Source of the DNA: Amycolatopsis sp. FDAARGOS 1241
GTDB taxonomy: Bacteria; Actinomycetota; Actinomycetes; Mycobacteriales; Pseudonocardiaceae
DNA length: 64,000 bases
Direction of reading: 5' to 3'
NCBI RefSeq assembly: GCF_016889705.1
Contig: NZ_CP069526.1
Span: 6,634,001 to 6,698,000 of the forward strand
Below are positions 16,777-24,903 of this stretch, piece by piece. Each line of letters starts with the position of its first letter. The stretch's first letter is position 1. A program made the translations under genes and the position numbers. The notes beneath the pieces are model-generated. The model made no database searches, had not been told where the DNA came from, and was given only the letters and a program-made list of their open reading frames with translations.

Positions 16777-17607
16777 TCACCGGTACTTTTCGACGACCTT
16801 CACCAGGGCGTCGAGCCTGCTCAGGGTCTCCGCTTCGGGCCGCGTGCCGAGCAGGATCGTGATGCGCTCCACGCCCGCCTCCACGTAGGCCTCCAGCAGA
16901 GCCTCGTTCTTGGTGCCCACCGCGAACACCGACACCGGGGCGCCCGGTGCCACTTCGTCGCGCAGGGCCATCAGCTTCCCGACGCGTTCGGGCACGACCA
17001 CGGAGTTCGGCATCCACACCCCGCCGTGCCGGCCAGCGCGCCGGGCCGCGTACTTGCTGTTGCCACCGATGTAGATCGGCGGGTGCGGGGCCTGCACCGG
17101 CTTCGGGTACGCGACGGCGCGGTCGAAGTGCGTGAACTCGCCGTGGAACGTGGCTTCTTCCGCCGTCCACAGCTGCTTCATCGCGTCGAGCCGCTCGTCG
17201 AGCAGCCGGCCCCGGGTGTCCGGGTCGGTGCCGTGGTCGCGCATCTCCTCGAGGTTCCAGCCCGCGCCGACACCGAACAGCACCCGCCCACCCGAGAGGT
17301 GGTCGAGCGAGGCGACCTCCTTCGCGGTCTGGATCGGGTCGCGCTGCGCGAGCAGGGCGACGCCGGTGCCCAGCAGCAACGTCGACGTCACCGAAGCCGC
17401 GGCGGTCAGCGCCACGAACGGGTCGTACATCCGGTAGTACATCCGCGGCAGCTCGCCACCCGCCGGGTACGGCGACTGCCGGTCGGCGGGAATGTGGCTG
17501 TGCTCGCCCACGAAGAGCGAATCGAACCCGCGTTCCTCGACCCCGCGCGCGAGCGCGTCGGGCCGGATGCCTTCGTCCGTGACGAAGCTGAAGATCCCGA
17601 ACCTCAT
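16777..17607 (-). CDS. F420-dependent LLM-class oxidoreductase, paralogue 1
   Basis: The 276-residue protein starts MRFGIFSFVTDEGIRPDAL and shows LGTGVALLAQRDPIQTAKEVASLD and FGVGAGWNLEEMRDHG, the pattern of small LLM-class F420-dependent oxidoreductases (TIGR03619 type). It is expected to bind F420 and transfer hydride to or from an unknown substrate. It is the same length as, and strongly similar to, the gene at 17627-18457, which ends 19 bp upstream of it, so the pair is a tandem duplication. They differ most in the last 80 residues, where substrate specificity may lie. Confidence 0.85.
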   Translation of the reverse strand: MRFGIFSFVTDEGIRPDALARGVEERGFDSLFVGEHSHIPADRQSPYPAGGELPRMYYRMYDPFVALTAAASVTSTLLLGTGVALLAQRDPIQTAKEVASLDHLSGGRVLFGVGAGWNLEEMRDHGTDPDTRGRLLDERLDAMKQLWTAEEATFHGEFTHFDRAVAYPKPVQAPHPPIYIGGNSKYAARRAGRHGGVWMPNSVVVPERVGKLMALRDEVAPGAPVSVFAVGTKNEALLEAYVEAGVERITILLGTRPEAETLSRLDALVKVVEKYR

Positions 17608-17626
17608 GCGGTCATCGAACCACGGT

Positions 17627-18457
17627 TCACCGGTGGTCCGCCGCGAGCCGGGCGAGGTCGTCGAGCGCGCTGAGCGTCTCGGCCTCGGGCAGTGTCGGCA
17701 GCATGAACGTGTAGCGCTCCACGCCGGCGGCGGCGAACCGCTTGACCGCGCCGGTGTCGGCCGCGCCACCGAAAACGGTGAAGGGCACGTCGGTGCGGCC
17801 CTGCTCCGCCAGCCACTCGCGCACCCGCCGGATCTCCTCGCTCGGCGTCTGCTGCCGCGGCAGCCACGCGTCGCCGTAGGCGGCCAGGCGCTTGAGCGCG
17901 GCGGGGCTCTCGCCCCCGATGTAGATCGGCGGGTGCGGGGTCTGCACCGGCTTGGGCCACGCGAAGATCGGGTCGAAGTCCACGTGCTTGCCGTGGAACT
18001 CGGCCTCCTCCTGCGTCCAGATCGCCTTGAGCGCCCCGAGCTGCTCGTCGATCAGCGCGCCGCGGGTCTTCGGATCGGTGCCGTGGTTCGCCATCTCCTC
18101 GCGGTTCCAGCCCACACCGACGCCGAACGCCACCCGTCCGCGCGACACCAGGTCGAGCGACGCGACCTCCTTGGCCGTGTGGATCAGGTCGCGCTGGATC
18201 AGCAACGCGATGCCCGTGCCGAGCACCAGCTCCGACGTGTTCACCGCGGCCGCCGCGAGGGCCACGAACGGGTCCAGCGTGCGGTAGTACTTCCGCGGCA
18301 GGTCCCCACCCCCGGGGTACGGGCTCTGCCGGTCCACCGGGATGTGCGAATGCTCGGCCAGGAACAGCGAATCGAAGCCCCGCTCTTCCATCGCCTCGCC
18401 CAGCACGTCGGGGCGGATGCCTTCGTCGGTCACGAACGTGGAGATCCCGAAGTCCAT
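17627..18457 (-). CDS. F420-dependent LLM-class oxidoreductase, paralogue 2
   Basis: The 276-residue protein starts MDFGISTFVTDEGIRPDVL and contains EHSHIPVDRQSPYPGGG, LGTGIALLIQRDLIHTAKEV and FGVGVGWNREEMANHGTDP, the same block order as its downstream neighbour. It belongs to the luciferase-like F420-dependent oxidoreductases. As the first gene of the presumed three-gene operon it should carry the promoter; the 120 bp to the divergent methyltransferase hold it. The reaction is unknown. Tandem copies of such enzymes in actinobacteria often act in secondary metabolism or xenobiotic reduction, but nothing nearby fixes the substrate. Confidence 0.85.
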   Translation of the reverse strand: MDFGISTFVTDEGIRPDVLGEAMEERGFDSLFLAEHSHIPVDRQSPYPGGGDLPRKYYRTLDPFVALAAAAVNTSELVLGTGIALLIQRDLIHTAKEVASLDLVSRGRVAFGVGVGWNREEMANHGTDPKTRGALIDEQLGALKAIWTQEEAEFHGKHVDFDPIFAWPKPVQTPHPPIYIGGESPAALKRLAAYGDAWLPRQQTPSEEIRRVREWLAEQGRTDVPFTVFGGAADTGAVKRFAAAGVERYTFMLPTLPEAETLSALDDLARLAADHR

Positions 18458-18576
18458 GCCTCGTTCTACCCGATGCGCGACCACCCTATTCCCGCGCGGC
18501 CGCCTCGAGTTGACAGCCGGCCACGGACCGTCGCAGCATGGGGTTAAATCATCATTCGTTGAATAAGGTGGTGGCC

Positions 18577-19293
18577 ATGAGCAAACCGGGCATGAAACCC
18601 GAAGACGTCGATTTCGAACAGGTCTACCGCGGTGCCGCCCCGCTCGGCCCACGGATCCCCTGGGACGTCGGCTCGCCGCAGCCCGCGGTCGTCGCGCTGG
18701 CCGATGCGGGCGAGTTCACCGGCGAGGTGCTCGACATCGGCTGCGGACTCGGTGACAACGCCGCGTTCCTCGCTTCGCGCGGACTGTCCGTCACCGGTCT
18801 GGACCGCGCGCCCTCCGCGCTCGAGCAGGCCCGCGCCCGCGCAGCCGCGAAGGGCGTCGACGTGACGTTCGCGGTCGCCGACGCGACGAAACTCGAAGGC
18901 TGGGAAGGCCGCTTCGACACGGTGCTCGACAGCGCGCTCTACCACTGCCTGCGCGAACCGCAGCGGCACGAGTACCTCGCCGCGCTGACCCGCGCTACCC
19001 GGCCCGGCGCCCGGCTGCACCTGTTCTGCTTCTCCGAAGAGGTGCCGGAATCGTTCCCCGGGCCGTTCCGGATCAGCGAGGCCAACCTGCGCGAGACCGT
19101 CGCGAAGGATTGGACGATCGACCGCCTCGAACCCACCCGCTACGCCACGTCGTTCACCCGGGAAGAGCTCGGCGCGAGCGTGCGGATGTTCGCCGAGGGC
19201 AACCCCGGCGCCGGTGACCTCGACCGCCTGGAGACCGACGCGCAGGGCCGCGTCCAGGCACCGGCCTGGCACCTGGCCGCCCACCGCTCCTGA
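18577..19293 (+). CDS. class I SAM-dependent methyltransferase
   Basis: The 238-residue protein has SAM-binding motif I VLDIGCGLGDNAAFLASRG near residues 50-68, an acidic residue at the end of strand 2 (TGLDRAP), and motif II-like GRFDTVLDSALYHCL. N-terminal IPWDVGSPQP is typical of the methyltransferase-25/TehB-like small-molecule group. The acceptor is unknown. The ATG at 18577 follows AAGG; an in-frame ATG at 18538 is possible. A TTGACA hexamer at 18510-18515 may be part of its promoter. It converges on icmF, with a hairpin between them at 19301-19330. Confidence 0.8.
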   Translation: MSKPGMKPEDVDFEQVYRGAAPLGPRIPWDVGSPQPAVVALADAGEFTGEVLDIGCGLGDNAAFLASRGLSVTGLDRAPSALEQARARAAAKGVDVTFAVADATKLEGWEGRFDTVLDSALYHCLREPQRHEYLAALTRATRPGARLHLFCFSEEVPESFPGPFRISEANLRETVAKDWTIDRLEPTRYATSFTREELGASVRMFAEGNPGAGDLDRLETDAQGRVQAPAWHLAAHRS

Positions 19294-19300
19294 ACGCGGC

Positions 19301-19330
19301 CGAGCCGGGTCCCGCGCGGGGACCGGCTCG
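19301..19330. terminator. hairpin between convergent genes
   Basis: CGAGCCGG (19301-19308) pairs with CCGGCTCG (19323-19330), and the stem extends through TCCC/GGGA with one bulged G around a GCGC loop. There is no U-run, which is common for actinobacterial terminators. It lies between the stops of the methyltransferase and icmF. Confidence 0.55.
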
Positions 19331-19339
19331 CGCCGCGCG

Positions 19340-22300
19340 TCAGACGTTGCGGCGGTACTGGCCGCCCACCTCGAAGAACGCTTCGGTGATCTGGCCGAGC
19401 GTGCACACCCGCGCCGCGTCCACCAGCACGCCGAACAGGTTGCCGCCGCGGGTCGCGGCCTCGCGCAGCGCCTTGAGCGCCTGCTGGGCCTCCTCCTGGT
19501 GGCGGTGCTGGAAGTCGGCCAGCCGGTCGAGCTGCGACTTCTTCTCGTCCTCCGTCGCGCGCGCCAGCTCCACCTCGACCTCGTCGTCGGCCGCACGCGG
19601 GTTGCGGAACGTGTTGACGCCGACGATCGGCAGCGACCCGTCGTGCTTTTTGCGCTCGTACAGGATCGACTCGTCCTGGATCTTGCCGCGCTGGTAGCCG
19701 GTCTCCATCGCGCCGAGCACACCGCCCCGCTCGGAGATCCGGTCGAACTCGGCGAGCACGGCTTCCTCGACCAGGTCGGTCAGCTCGTCGATGACGAACG
19801 AACCCTGCAGCGGGTTCTCGTTCTTCGACAGGCCCCACTCCTTGTTGATGATCATCTGGATCGCCATCGCGCGGCGCACCGACGACTCCGACGGCGTGGT
19901 GATCGCCTCGTCGTAAGCGTTGGTGTGCAACGAGTTCGCGTTGTCGTAGAGCGCGCACAGGGCCTGCAGCGTGGTGCGGATGTCGTTGAAGCTCATCTCC
20001 TGCGCGTGCAGCGACCGGCCCGAGGTCTGCACGTGGTACTTGAGCTTCTGCGACCGCTCGTTGGCGCCGTAGCGCTCGCGCATGGCCACGGCCCAGATCC
20101 GCCGCGCCACGCGGCCGAGCACCGAGTACTCCGCGTCCATGCCGTTGGAGAAGAAGAACGACAGGTTCGGCGCGAAGTCGTCGATGTCCATGCCGCGCGC
20201 GAGGTACGACTCGACGTAGGTGAAGCCGTTGGACAGCGTGAACGCCAGCTGCGAGATGGGGTTCGCGCCGGCCTCGGCGATGTGGTAGCCGGAGATCGAC
20301 ACGGAGTAGAAGTTGCGCACGCCGTGCTCGATGAACCACTCCTGGATGTCCGCCATCATGCGCAGGCTGAACTCCGTGGAGAAGATGCAGGTGTTCTGCC
20401 CCTGGTCCTCCTTGAGGATGTCGGCCTGCACGGTGCCGCGCACGTTCTTCAGCGCCCACTCGCGCAGCTCGGCGGCCTCGGCGTCGGACGGCTCGCGGCC
20501 GTGCTCGGCGCGGAACGCGTCGAGCTTCTGGTCGATCGCCGTGTTGAGGAAGAACGCGAGGATCGTCGGGGCCGGGCCGTTGATGGTCATCGACACCGAC
20601 GTGTTCGGTGCGGTGAGGTCGAACCCGTCGTAGAGCACCTTCATGTCCTCGATCGACGCGATCGAGACGCCGGACGTGCCGACCTTGCCGTAGATGTCCG
20701 GACGCGTGTCGGGGTCGTGGCCGTAGAGCGTCACCGAGTCGAAGGCCGTCGACAGGCGCTTGGCCTCGGAGTCGGCTGACAGCAGCTTGAACCGGCGGTT
20801 GGTGCGGTACGCGTCGCCCTCACCCGCGAACATGCGCGCCGGGTCCTCGCCGTCGCGCTTGAACGGGAACACGCCGGCCGTGTAGGGGAAGTAGCCGGGC
20901 AGGTTCTCCCGGCGCAGGAACGACAGCAGCTCTCCGGGCTCGGTGTAGCGCGGCAACGCGACGCGCGGGATCCGGTTGCCCGACAACGTGTCGCGCCACA
21001 GCTGCGTGCGCAGTTCCCGGTCGCGGACCTTCACCACGAGTTCGTCGCCGCGGTATTCCTCGGCGAGCTCGTGGAAGCGCTCCAGCAGCTTCGTCGATTC
21101 GCCGTCCACATCGGACTCTGCGGCGGCGAGCAGGCCGTCGATCGCGTCGGTCGAGGCGTCCGCTGTGTCCAGCTCGGACAGCGCGGCCTTCGCAGCGGCC
21201 AGGTGCTCGCGTTTGCGCACGGCGGCGACCTGCTTCGCGGTCTGGTCGTGGTACCCGCGCACGGTGTCGGCGATCTCCGACAGGTAGCGCACACGGTTGC
21301 CCGGGATGATCGTGCTGGCGTCGGTGGACACCTTGCCCTCGACGGCCGGCAGCGTCCCCGCCGACACCGACAACCCGCGCTCGGCCAACTGGTCGCGCAG
21401 GTGCTGGTAGAGCGCCGTCACACCGTCGTCGTTGAACTTCGCGGCGCTCGTGCCGTACACCGGCATGTCCTCGGGCCCCTCGGAGAAGGCCTCGCGGTTG
21501 CGCACCAGCTGGCGCGCGACGTCGCGGCGGGCGTCTTCGGCCCCGCGGCGCTCGAACTTGTTGATGGCGACGACGTCGGCGAAGTCGAGCATGTCGATCT
21601 TCTCCAGCTGCGACGCGGCGCCGAACTCCGGCGTCATCACGTACAGCGACTCGTCCACGTAGTCCACGATGCCGGCGTCACCCTGGCCGATGCCCGGCGT
21701 CTCGACGATCACCAGGTCGTAGCCAGCGGCCTTGCACGCGAGGATCGACTCCCGCAGCCCGATCGGGATCTCGCCGCTGGTCGTGCGCGTGGCGAGCGAG
21801 CGGAAGTACACCGGCGCCGCGCCGAGACCACCGGGCGCGAGGCAGTTCATCCGGATGCGGTCGCCCAGCAGGGCGCCGCCGCCCTTGCGGCGCGACGGGT
21901 CCACGGCGAGCACCGCGATCCGCAGCTTGTCCTCCTGGTCGAGCCGGAAGCGGCGGATGAGCTCGTCGGTGAGCGACGACTTGCCCGAGCCGCCGGTGCC
22001 GGTGATGCCGAGCACCGGCACCTCGCGCTTGTTCGCGGCCTCGGTGATGGCCGTCAGCCACTCGTCGGTGAGCTTCTCGCGCTGCAGCTGCGTGATCACG
22101 CGCGCGAGGGCCGGTACGTCGCCGGAGAGCAGCTTGTCGACAGAGGCGGGCGGCTGCGCGGCGAGGTCGACGTCGCACGCCTTGATCATCGAGTTGATCA
22201 TGCCCGGCAGGCCCATCTCGTAGCCGTCTTCGGGCGAGAAGATCCGGGCCACGCCGCGGGAGTGCAGCAGGTCGATCTCCTCGCGGACGATCACCCCACC

Positions 22301-22600
22301 CCCGCCGCCGAACACCTTGATGTGCCCGGCGCCGCGTTCGCGCAGCAGCTCCACGAGGTAGGAGAAGTACTCGACGTGCCCGCCCTGGTACGCGGAGATG
22401 GCCACGCCCTGCACGTCCTCGGTGATGGCGGCGGTCGCCACCTCGTCGACCGAGCGGTTGTGCCCGAGGTGCACGACCTCGGCACCCTGCGACTGCAGGA
22501 TGCGCCGCATGATGTTGATCGAGGCGTCGTGGCCGTCGAACAGGCTCGACGCGGTGACGAACCGGACCGGGTTCTCGGGACGGTACAGGTCGCTGCTCAT
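19340..22600 (-). CDS. icmF: fused isobutyryl-CoA mutase (IcmF)
   Basis: The 1086-residue enzyme combines three modules in the IcmF order. An N-terminal B12-binding domain has FDGHDASIN (His24 as the cobalt ligand) and GGHVEYFSYLVELL. A central MeaI-type G-protein chaperone has a P-loop GTGGSGKSS at about 198-206, ETPGIGQGDAGI and INKFERRG. The C-terminal barrel is the mutase substrate domain. It interconverts isobutyryl-CoA and n-butyryl-CoA using adenosylcobalamin, feeding valine or branched-lipid breakdown. The ATG at 22600 fits the family N-terminus, although GAGGAG lies only one base away, which is unusually close. No cobalamin riboswitch is evident upstream. Confidence 0.95.
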   Translation of the reverse strand: MSSDLYRPENPVRFVTASSLFDGHDASINIMRRILQSQGAEVVHLGHNRSVDEVATAAITEDVQGVAISAYQGGHVEYFSYLVELLRERGAGHIKVFGGGGGVIVREEIDLLHSRGVARIFSPEDGYEMGLPGMINSMIKACDVDLAAQPPASVDKLLSGDVPALARVITQLQREKLTDEWLTAITEAANKREVPVLGITGTGGSGKSSLTDELIRRFRLDQEDKLRIAVLAVDPSRRKGGGALLGDRIRMNCLAPGGLGAAPVYFRSLATRTTSGEIPIGLRESILACKAAGYDLVIVETPGIGQGDAGIVDYVDESLYVMTPEFGAASQLEKIDMLDFADVVAINKFERRGAEDARRDVARQLVRNREAFSEGPEDMPVYGTSAAKFNDDGVTALYQHLRDQLAERGLSVSAGTLPAVEGKVSTDASTIIPGNRVRYLSEIADTVRGYHDQTAKQVAAVRKREHLAAAKAALSELDTADASTDAIDGLLAAAESDVDGESTKLLERFHELAEEYRGDELVVKVRDRELRTQLWRDTLSGNRIPRVALPRYTEPGELLSFLRRENLPGYFPYTAGVFPFKRDGEDPARMFAGEGDAYRTNRRFKLLSADSEAKRLSTAFDSVTLYGHDPDTRPDIYGKVGTSGVSIASIEDMKVLYDGFDLTAPNTSVSMTINGPAPTILAFFLNTAIDQKLDAFRAEHGREPSDAEAAELREWALKNVRGTVQADILKEDQGQNTCIFSTEFSLRMMADIQEWFIEHGVRNFYSVSISGYHIAEAGANPISQLAFTLSNGFTYVESYLARGMDIDDFAPNLSFFFSNGMDAEYSVLGRVARRIWAVAMRERYGANERSQKLKYHVQTSGRSLHAQEMSFNDIRTTLQALCALYDNANSLHTNAYDEAITTPSESSVRRAMAIQMIINKEWGLSKNENPLQGSFVIDELTDLVEEAVLAEFDRISERGGVLGAMETGYQRGKIQDESILYERKKHDGSLPIVGVNTFRNPRAADDEVEVELARATEDEKKSQLDRLADFQHRHQEEAQQALKALREAATRGGNLFGVLVDAARVCTLGQITEAFFEVGGQYRRNV

Positions 22601-22639
22601 ACTCCTCAAAATACTTTGACTTCCTACTATTGGAAACCC

Positions 22640-22659
22640 GAGCTGCGGTGACGCAGCTC
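22640..22659. other. perfect 8-bp hairpin upstream of icmF
   Basis: GAGCTGCG (22640-22647) and CGCAGCTC (22652-22659) form a perfect stem with a GTGA loop. It lies about 40 bp upstream of the icmF start and just before the arsR promoter, so it could sit in the icmF 5' leader or act as an operator or roadblock. There is no U-run. Confidence 0.45.
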
Positions 22660-22680
22660 TCATCCATCCGTTCGAGGTGG

Positions 22681-22722
22681 TTGACATCGGCCAGCTCGGG
22701 CCTATATCAACCTATTAGTTGA
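22681..22722 (+). promoter_or_regulatory. arsR-operon promoter overlapping an inverted-repeat operator
   Basis: TTGACA (22681-22686), a 16-bp spacer and TATATC (22703-22708) make a good vegetative promoter. The inverted repeat TCAAC-N6-GTTGA (22707-22722) overlaps the end of the -10 box. This is the classic layout for an autorepressing ArsR-family protein, whose gene starts 22 bp downstream. Confidence 0.7.
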
Positions 22723-22744
22723 ACAACCAAGCGATTGAGAACTG

Positions 22745-23089
22745 ATGGCCACTGACCAGCTCAGCACCACGTTCGCCGCGCTGGCGGACCCGACGCGGCG
22801 GGCCATCCTCGCCCGGCTCTCCCGCGGCGAAGCGACGGTGAACGAGCTGGCTGAGCCGTTCGCGGTGAGCCTGCAGGCCGTGTCGAAGCACCTGAAGGTG
22901 CTCGAGCACGCCGGCCTCATCACCCGCGGGCGCACGCGGCAGTGGCGCCCGTGCCGCCTCGAAGCGCGGCCGCTCGAGCACGTCGCCGACTGGGTGGGTG
23001 AGTACCGGCAGTTCTGGGAGGCGGGGTTCGACCGCTTGGACGAGCACCTGCGACTTTTGCAGGAGCCCCGGAGGGAGACCGAGGGATGA
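22745..23089 (+). CDS. ArsR-family winged-helix regulator
   Basis: The 114-residue protein is a compact ArsR-type repressor: FAALADPTRRAILARLSRGEATVNELAEPF, then the recognition helix in SLQAVSKHLKVLEHAGLI, and the wing RGRTRQWRPC. It lacks the metal-site CVC motif of classical ArsR and belongs to the group paired with AHSA1/SRPBCC genes. Its stop overlaps the next start by four bases (ATGA). The promoter at 22681-22722 carries an inverted repeat that it probably binds. The inducer is unknown. Confidence 0.88.
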   Translation: MATDQLSTTFAALADPTRRAILARLSRGEATVNELAEPFAVSLQAVSKHLKVLEHAGLITRGRTRQWRPCRLEARPLEHVADWVGEYRQFWEAGFDRLDEHLRLLQEPRRETEG

Positions 23090-23529
23090 CACAACGCGAT
23101 CTCACCATCACGCGCGTGTTCGACGCCCCGCGTGAGCTGGTGTTCCGCGCGTGGACCGACCCGGACCACCTCGCGAGCTGGCTCGGCCCGCAGGACTTCG
23201 CCGCTTCGGTGGCGACGCTGGACCTGCGGCCCGGCGGCGCGTGGCGGGCGCGCATCCACAGTGAAAAACACGGCGTCGAACGGTGGATGCAGGGCGCCTA
23301 CCGGGAGATAACCCCGCCCGAGCGGCTCGTCTTCACGTTCTCGTGGGACGACCCGGCCGACGAAGTGGGCGAAACTGTCGTGACCATCACGCTCGCCGAC
23401 GTCGGCGACAAGACCGAGATGACGTTCCACCAGACGCCGTTCCCGAACGAAGCCGAGCGCTCCGGGCACCGGGACGGCTGGAACTCGACGTTCGAAGATC
23501 TCGCCCACTTCCTGGAGGAGGCCCGATGA
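23086..23529 (+). CDS. SRPBCC/AHSA1-domain protein
   Basis: The 147-residue protein has the START-like SRPBCC fold signature of the AHSA1 group: ITRVFDAPRELVFRAWTDPDHLASWLGP near the start, DLRPGGAWRARIH in the middle and a late GHRDGWNSTFEDLAHFLEE helix. Such proteins bind hydrophobic ligands; bacterial ArsR-AHSA1 pairs are widespread, but the ligand is rarely known. It overlaps both neighbours by ATGA, so the three genes are translated as one coupled operon. No Hsp90 link is implied. Confidence 0.88.
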   Translation: MTQRDLTITRVFDAPRELVFRAWTDPDHLASWLGPQDFAASVATLDLRPGGAWRARIHSEKHGVERWMQGAYREITPPERLVFTFSWDDPADEVGETVVTITLADVGDKTEMTFHQTPFPNEAERSGHRDGWNSTFEDLAHFLEEAR

Positions 23530-24176
23530 CCACCGCACTTCCCCGCGTCGTGTCCGCCGAAGAGTGGCAGGCCGCGCGCGAGTCCTTGCTGGCCAAGGAA
23601 AAAGAGCTCATGAAAGCGCAGGACCACCTGACCGCCGAACGCCGGCGGCTGCCGATGGTGCGCTTCGCCAAGCCGTACGAGTTCGACTCGGCCGAGGGCA
23701 AGAAGAGCCTGCTCGACCTGTTCGAGGGCCGGAGCCAGCTGATCGTCTACCACTTCATGCTGCACCCCGGCGACGAAGCGGGCTGCCCCGGTTGCTCGAT
23801 GGTCATCGACAACGTGCCGCACCTCGCGCACCTGAACGCCCGGGATGTCACGTTCACCGTCACCGCGCCCGCGACGCTGCCGGAGATCGAGGCCTACAAG
23901 GCGCGCATGGGCTGGGACGTGCCGTGGGTGTCCGCGCACGGCAGCGACTTCACCGAGGACTGCGGCGTCGGCCGGTTCTTCGGCGTCAGCGTGTTCCTGC
24001 GCGACGGCGACGACGTCTACCGCACGTACTTCACCAGCGGGCGCGGCGCCGAGACGTTCCTGGCTTCACACCGCTACCTGGACATCACTCCGTTCGGCCG
24101 CCAGGAGGCGTGGGAGGAGGAGTCGCGCGGCACCGACGAGCCGGGCTCGTGGTGGCGAAGGCACGACGAGTACTGA
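23526..24176 (+). CDS. DUF899 thioredoxin-like protein
   Basis: The 216-residue protein matches DUF899: VSAEEWQAARESLLAKEKELMKA at the start, RRLPMVRFAKPYEFD, then YHFMLHPGDEAGCPGCSMVIDN, whose CPGC is a thioredoxin-like Cys pair, and GRQEAWEEESRGTDEPGSWWRRHDEY at the end. The fold is thioredoxin-like and the reaction unknown. It begins with ATGA overlapping the AHSA1 stop, closing the ArsR-AHSA1-DUF899 operon. Such genes are often grouped around oxidative or xenobiotic stress, but no direct evidence is in the sequence. Confidence 0.88.
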   Translation: MTTALPRVVSAEEWQAARESLLAKEKELMKAQDHLTAERRRLPMVRFAKPYEFDSAEGKKSLLDLFEGRSQLIVYHFMLHPGDEAGCPGCSMVIDNVPHLAHLNARDVTFTVTAPATLPEIEAYKARMGWDVPWVSAHGSDFTEDCGVGRFFGVSVFLRDGDDVYRTYFTSGRGAETFLASHRYLDITPFGRQEAWEEESRGTDEPGSWWRRHDEY

Positions 24177-24273
24177 GGATTCTCGAACACCCAGTCGAGT
24201 ACTGAAAAGATTTCCGGCCGAATACCGACGGTCGTGTCCGGTCGCGCGACGCGGCTCCGACTCTGGGGTGAAG

Positions 24274-24292
24274 GGCGTCCACAGGGGACGCC
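24274..24292 (+). terminator. short hairpin after the ArsR operon
   Basis: GGCGTCC (24274-24280) and GGACGCC (24286-24292) form a 7-bp stem with loop ACAGG. It follows the DUF899 gene and precedes the next start by 21 bp. There is no U-run, so it may be a weak terminator or a leader structure. Confidence 0.3.
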
Positions 24293-24313
24293 GCCGGATT
24301 AAGGAGCCACGCC

Positions 24314-24880
24314 ATGGGTAAGCTGCTGTTCTACGTCCACGTATCGCTCGACGGCTGCGTTGAAGGACCGCACGGCGAGTTCGACTGGCCGGTAATGGGA
24401 CCCGAGCTGTCGCGTCAGTCCCAGGCGCTCTCCGACCGTGCCGCCGTGTTCGCCTACGGGCGGCGGGTGTGGGACATGATGGCGGGCTTCTGGCCGCGCG
24501 CGGAGTCGCTGTCGGACGATCCGCACGACATCGCGTTCGCGCCGGTGTGGCGGAAGAAGCCCAAGGTCGTCTTCTCGCGCACGCTCACCGATCCCGGCTG
24601 GGGCACCGAGGTGCTCGGCGGCGACCTCACCGAGGAGGTCGCGGCGCTGAAAGCGCGCTACACCAAGGACATCCTGCTCATGGGCGGTGCCGAGCTGCCC
24701 GCGGAGCTCGGCCGGCTCGGGCTGATCGACGAGTACCACGTGGTCGTGCACCCGGTGGTGCTGGGCGGCGACAAGCGGCCGTTCGCCGTCGACGCCGAGC
24801 GGCTCGGCCTGCGGCTGCTGGAGTCGCGTGTGATCGACGGGTCCGTGGTGCTGCTGCGGTACCGCCGGGTCACCGCGTGA
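24314..24880 (+). CDS. dihydrofolate reductase / RibD C-terminal family protein
   Basis: The 188-residue protein starts KLLFYVHVSLDGCVEGPHGEFDW and has YGRRVWDMMAGFW, VVFSRTLTDPGW and DILLMGGAELPAEL, the pattern of YwjB/RibD-C type stand-alone reductases. They bind NADPH in a dihydrofolate-reductase fold; the true substrates are mostly unknown. AAGGAG lies 7 bases before the ATG. It follows the ArsR-AHSA1-DUF899 genes after 137 bp and may be read through from them; this neighbourhood is recurrent in actinobacteria. Its 3' end lies in a strong hairpin terminator. Confidence 0.85.
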   Translation: MGKLLFYVHVSLDGCVEGPHGEFDWPVMGPELSRQSQALSDRAAVFAYGRRVWDMMAGFWPRAESLSDDPHDIAFAPVWRKKPKVVFSRTLTDPGWGTEVLGGDLTEEVAALKARYTKDILLMGGAELPAELGRLGLIDEYHVVVHPVVLGGDKRPFAVDAERLGLRLLESRVIDGSVVLLRYRRVTA

Positions 24881-24894
24881 CGAGGTGACCCGGC
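24864..24894. terminator. 11-bp stem, bidirectional terminator
   Basis: GCCGGGTCACC (24864-24874) pairs perfectly with GGTGACCCGGC (24884-24894) around a 9-base loop. It overlaps the last codons and stop of the RibD-like gene and ends 9 bp before the stop of the convergent conservon gene. Confidence 0.7.
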
Positions 24895-24903
24895 GCCGCG
24901 GGT

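Noticed and set aside
22601..22744. cobalamin riboswitch for icmF
   Set aside because: The stretch is too short and lacks the B12-box; only a simple hairpin is visible.
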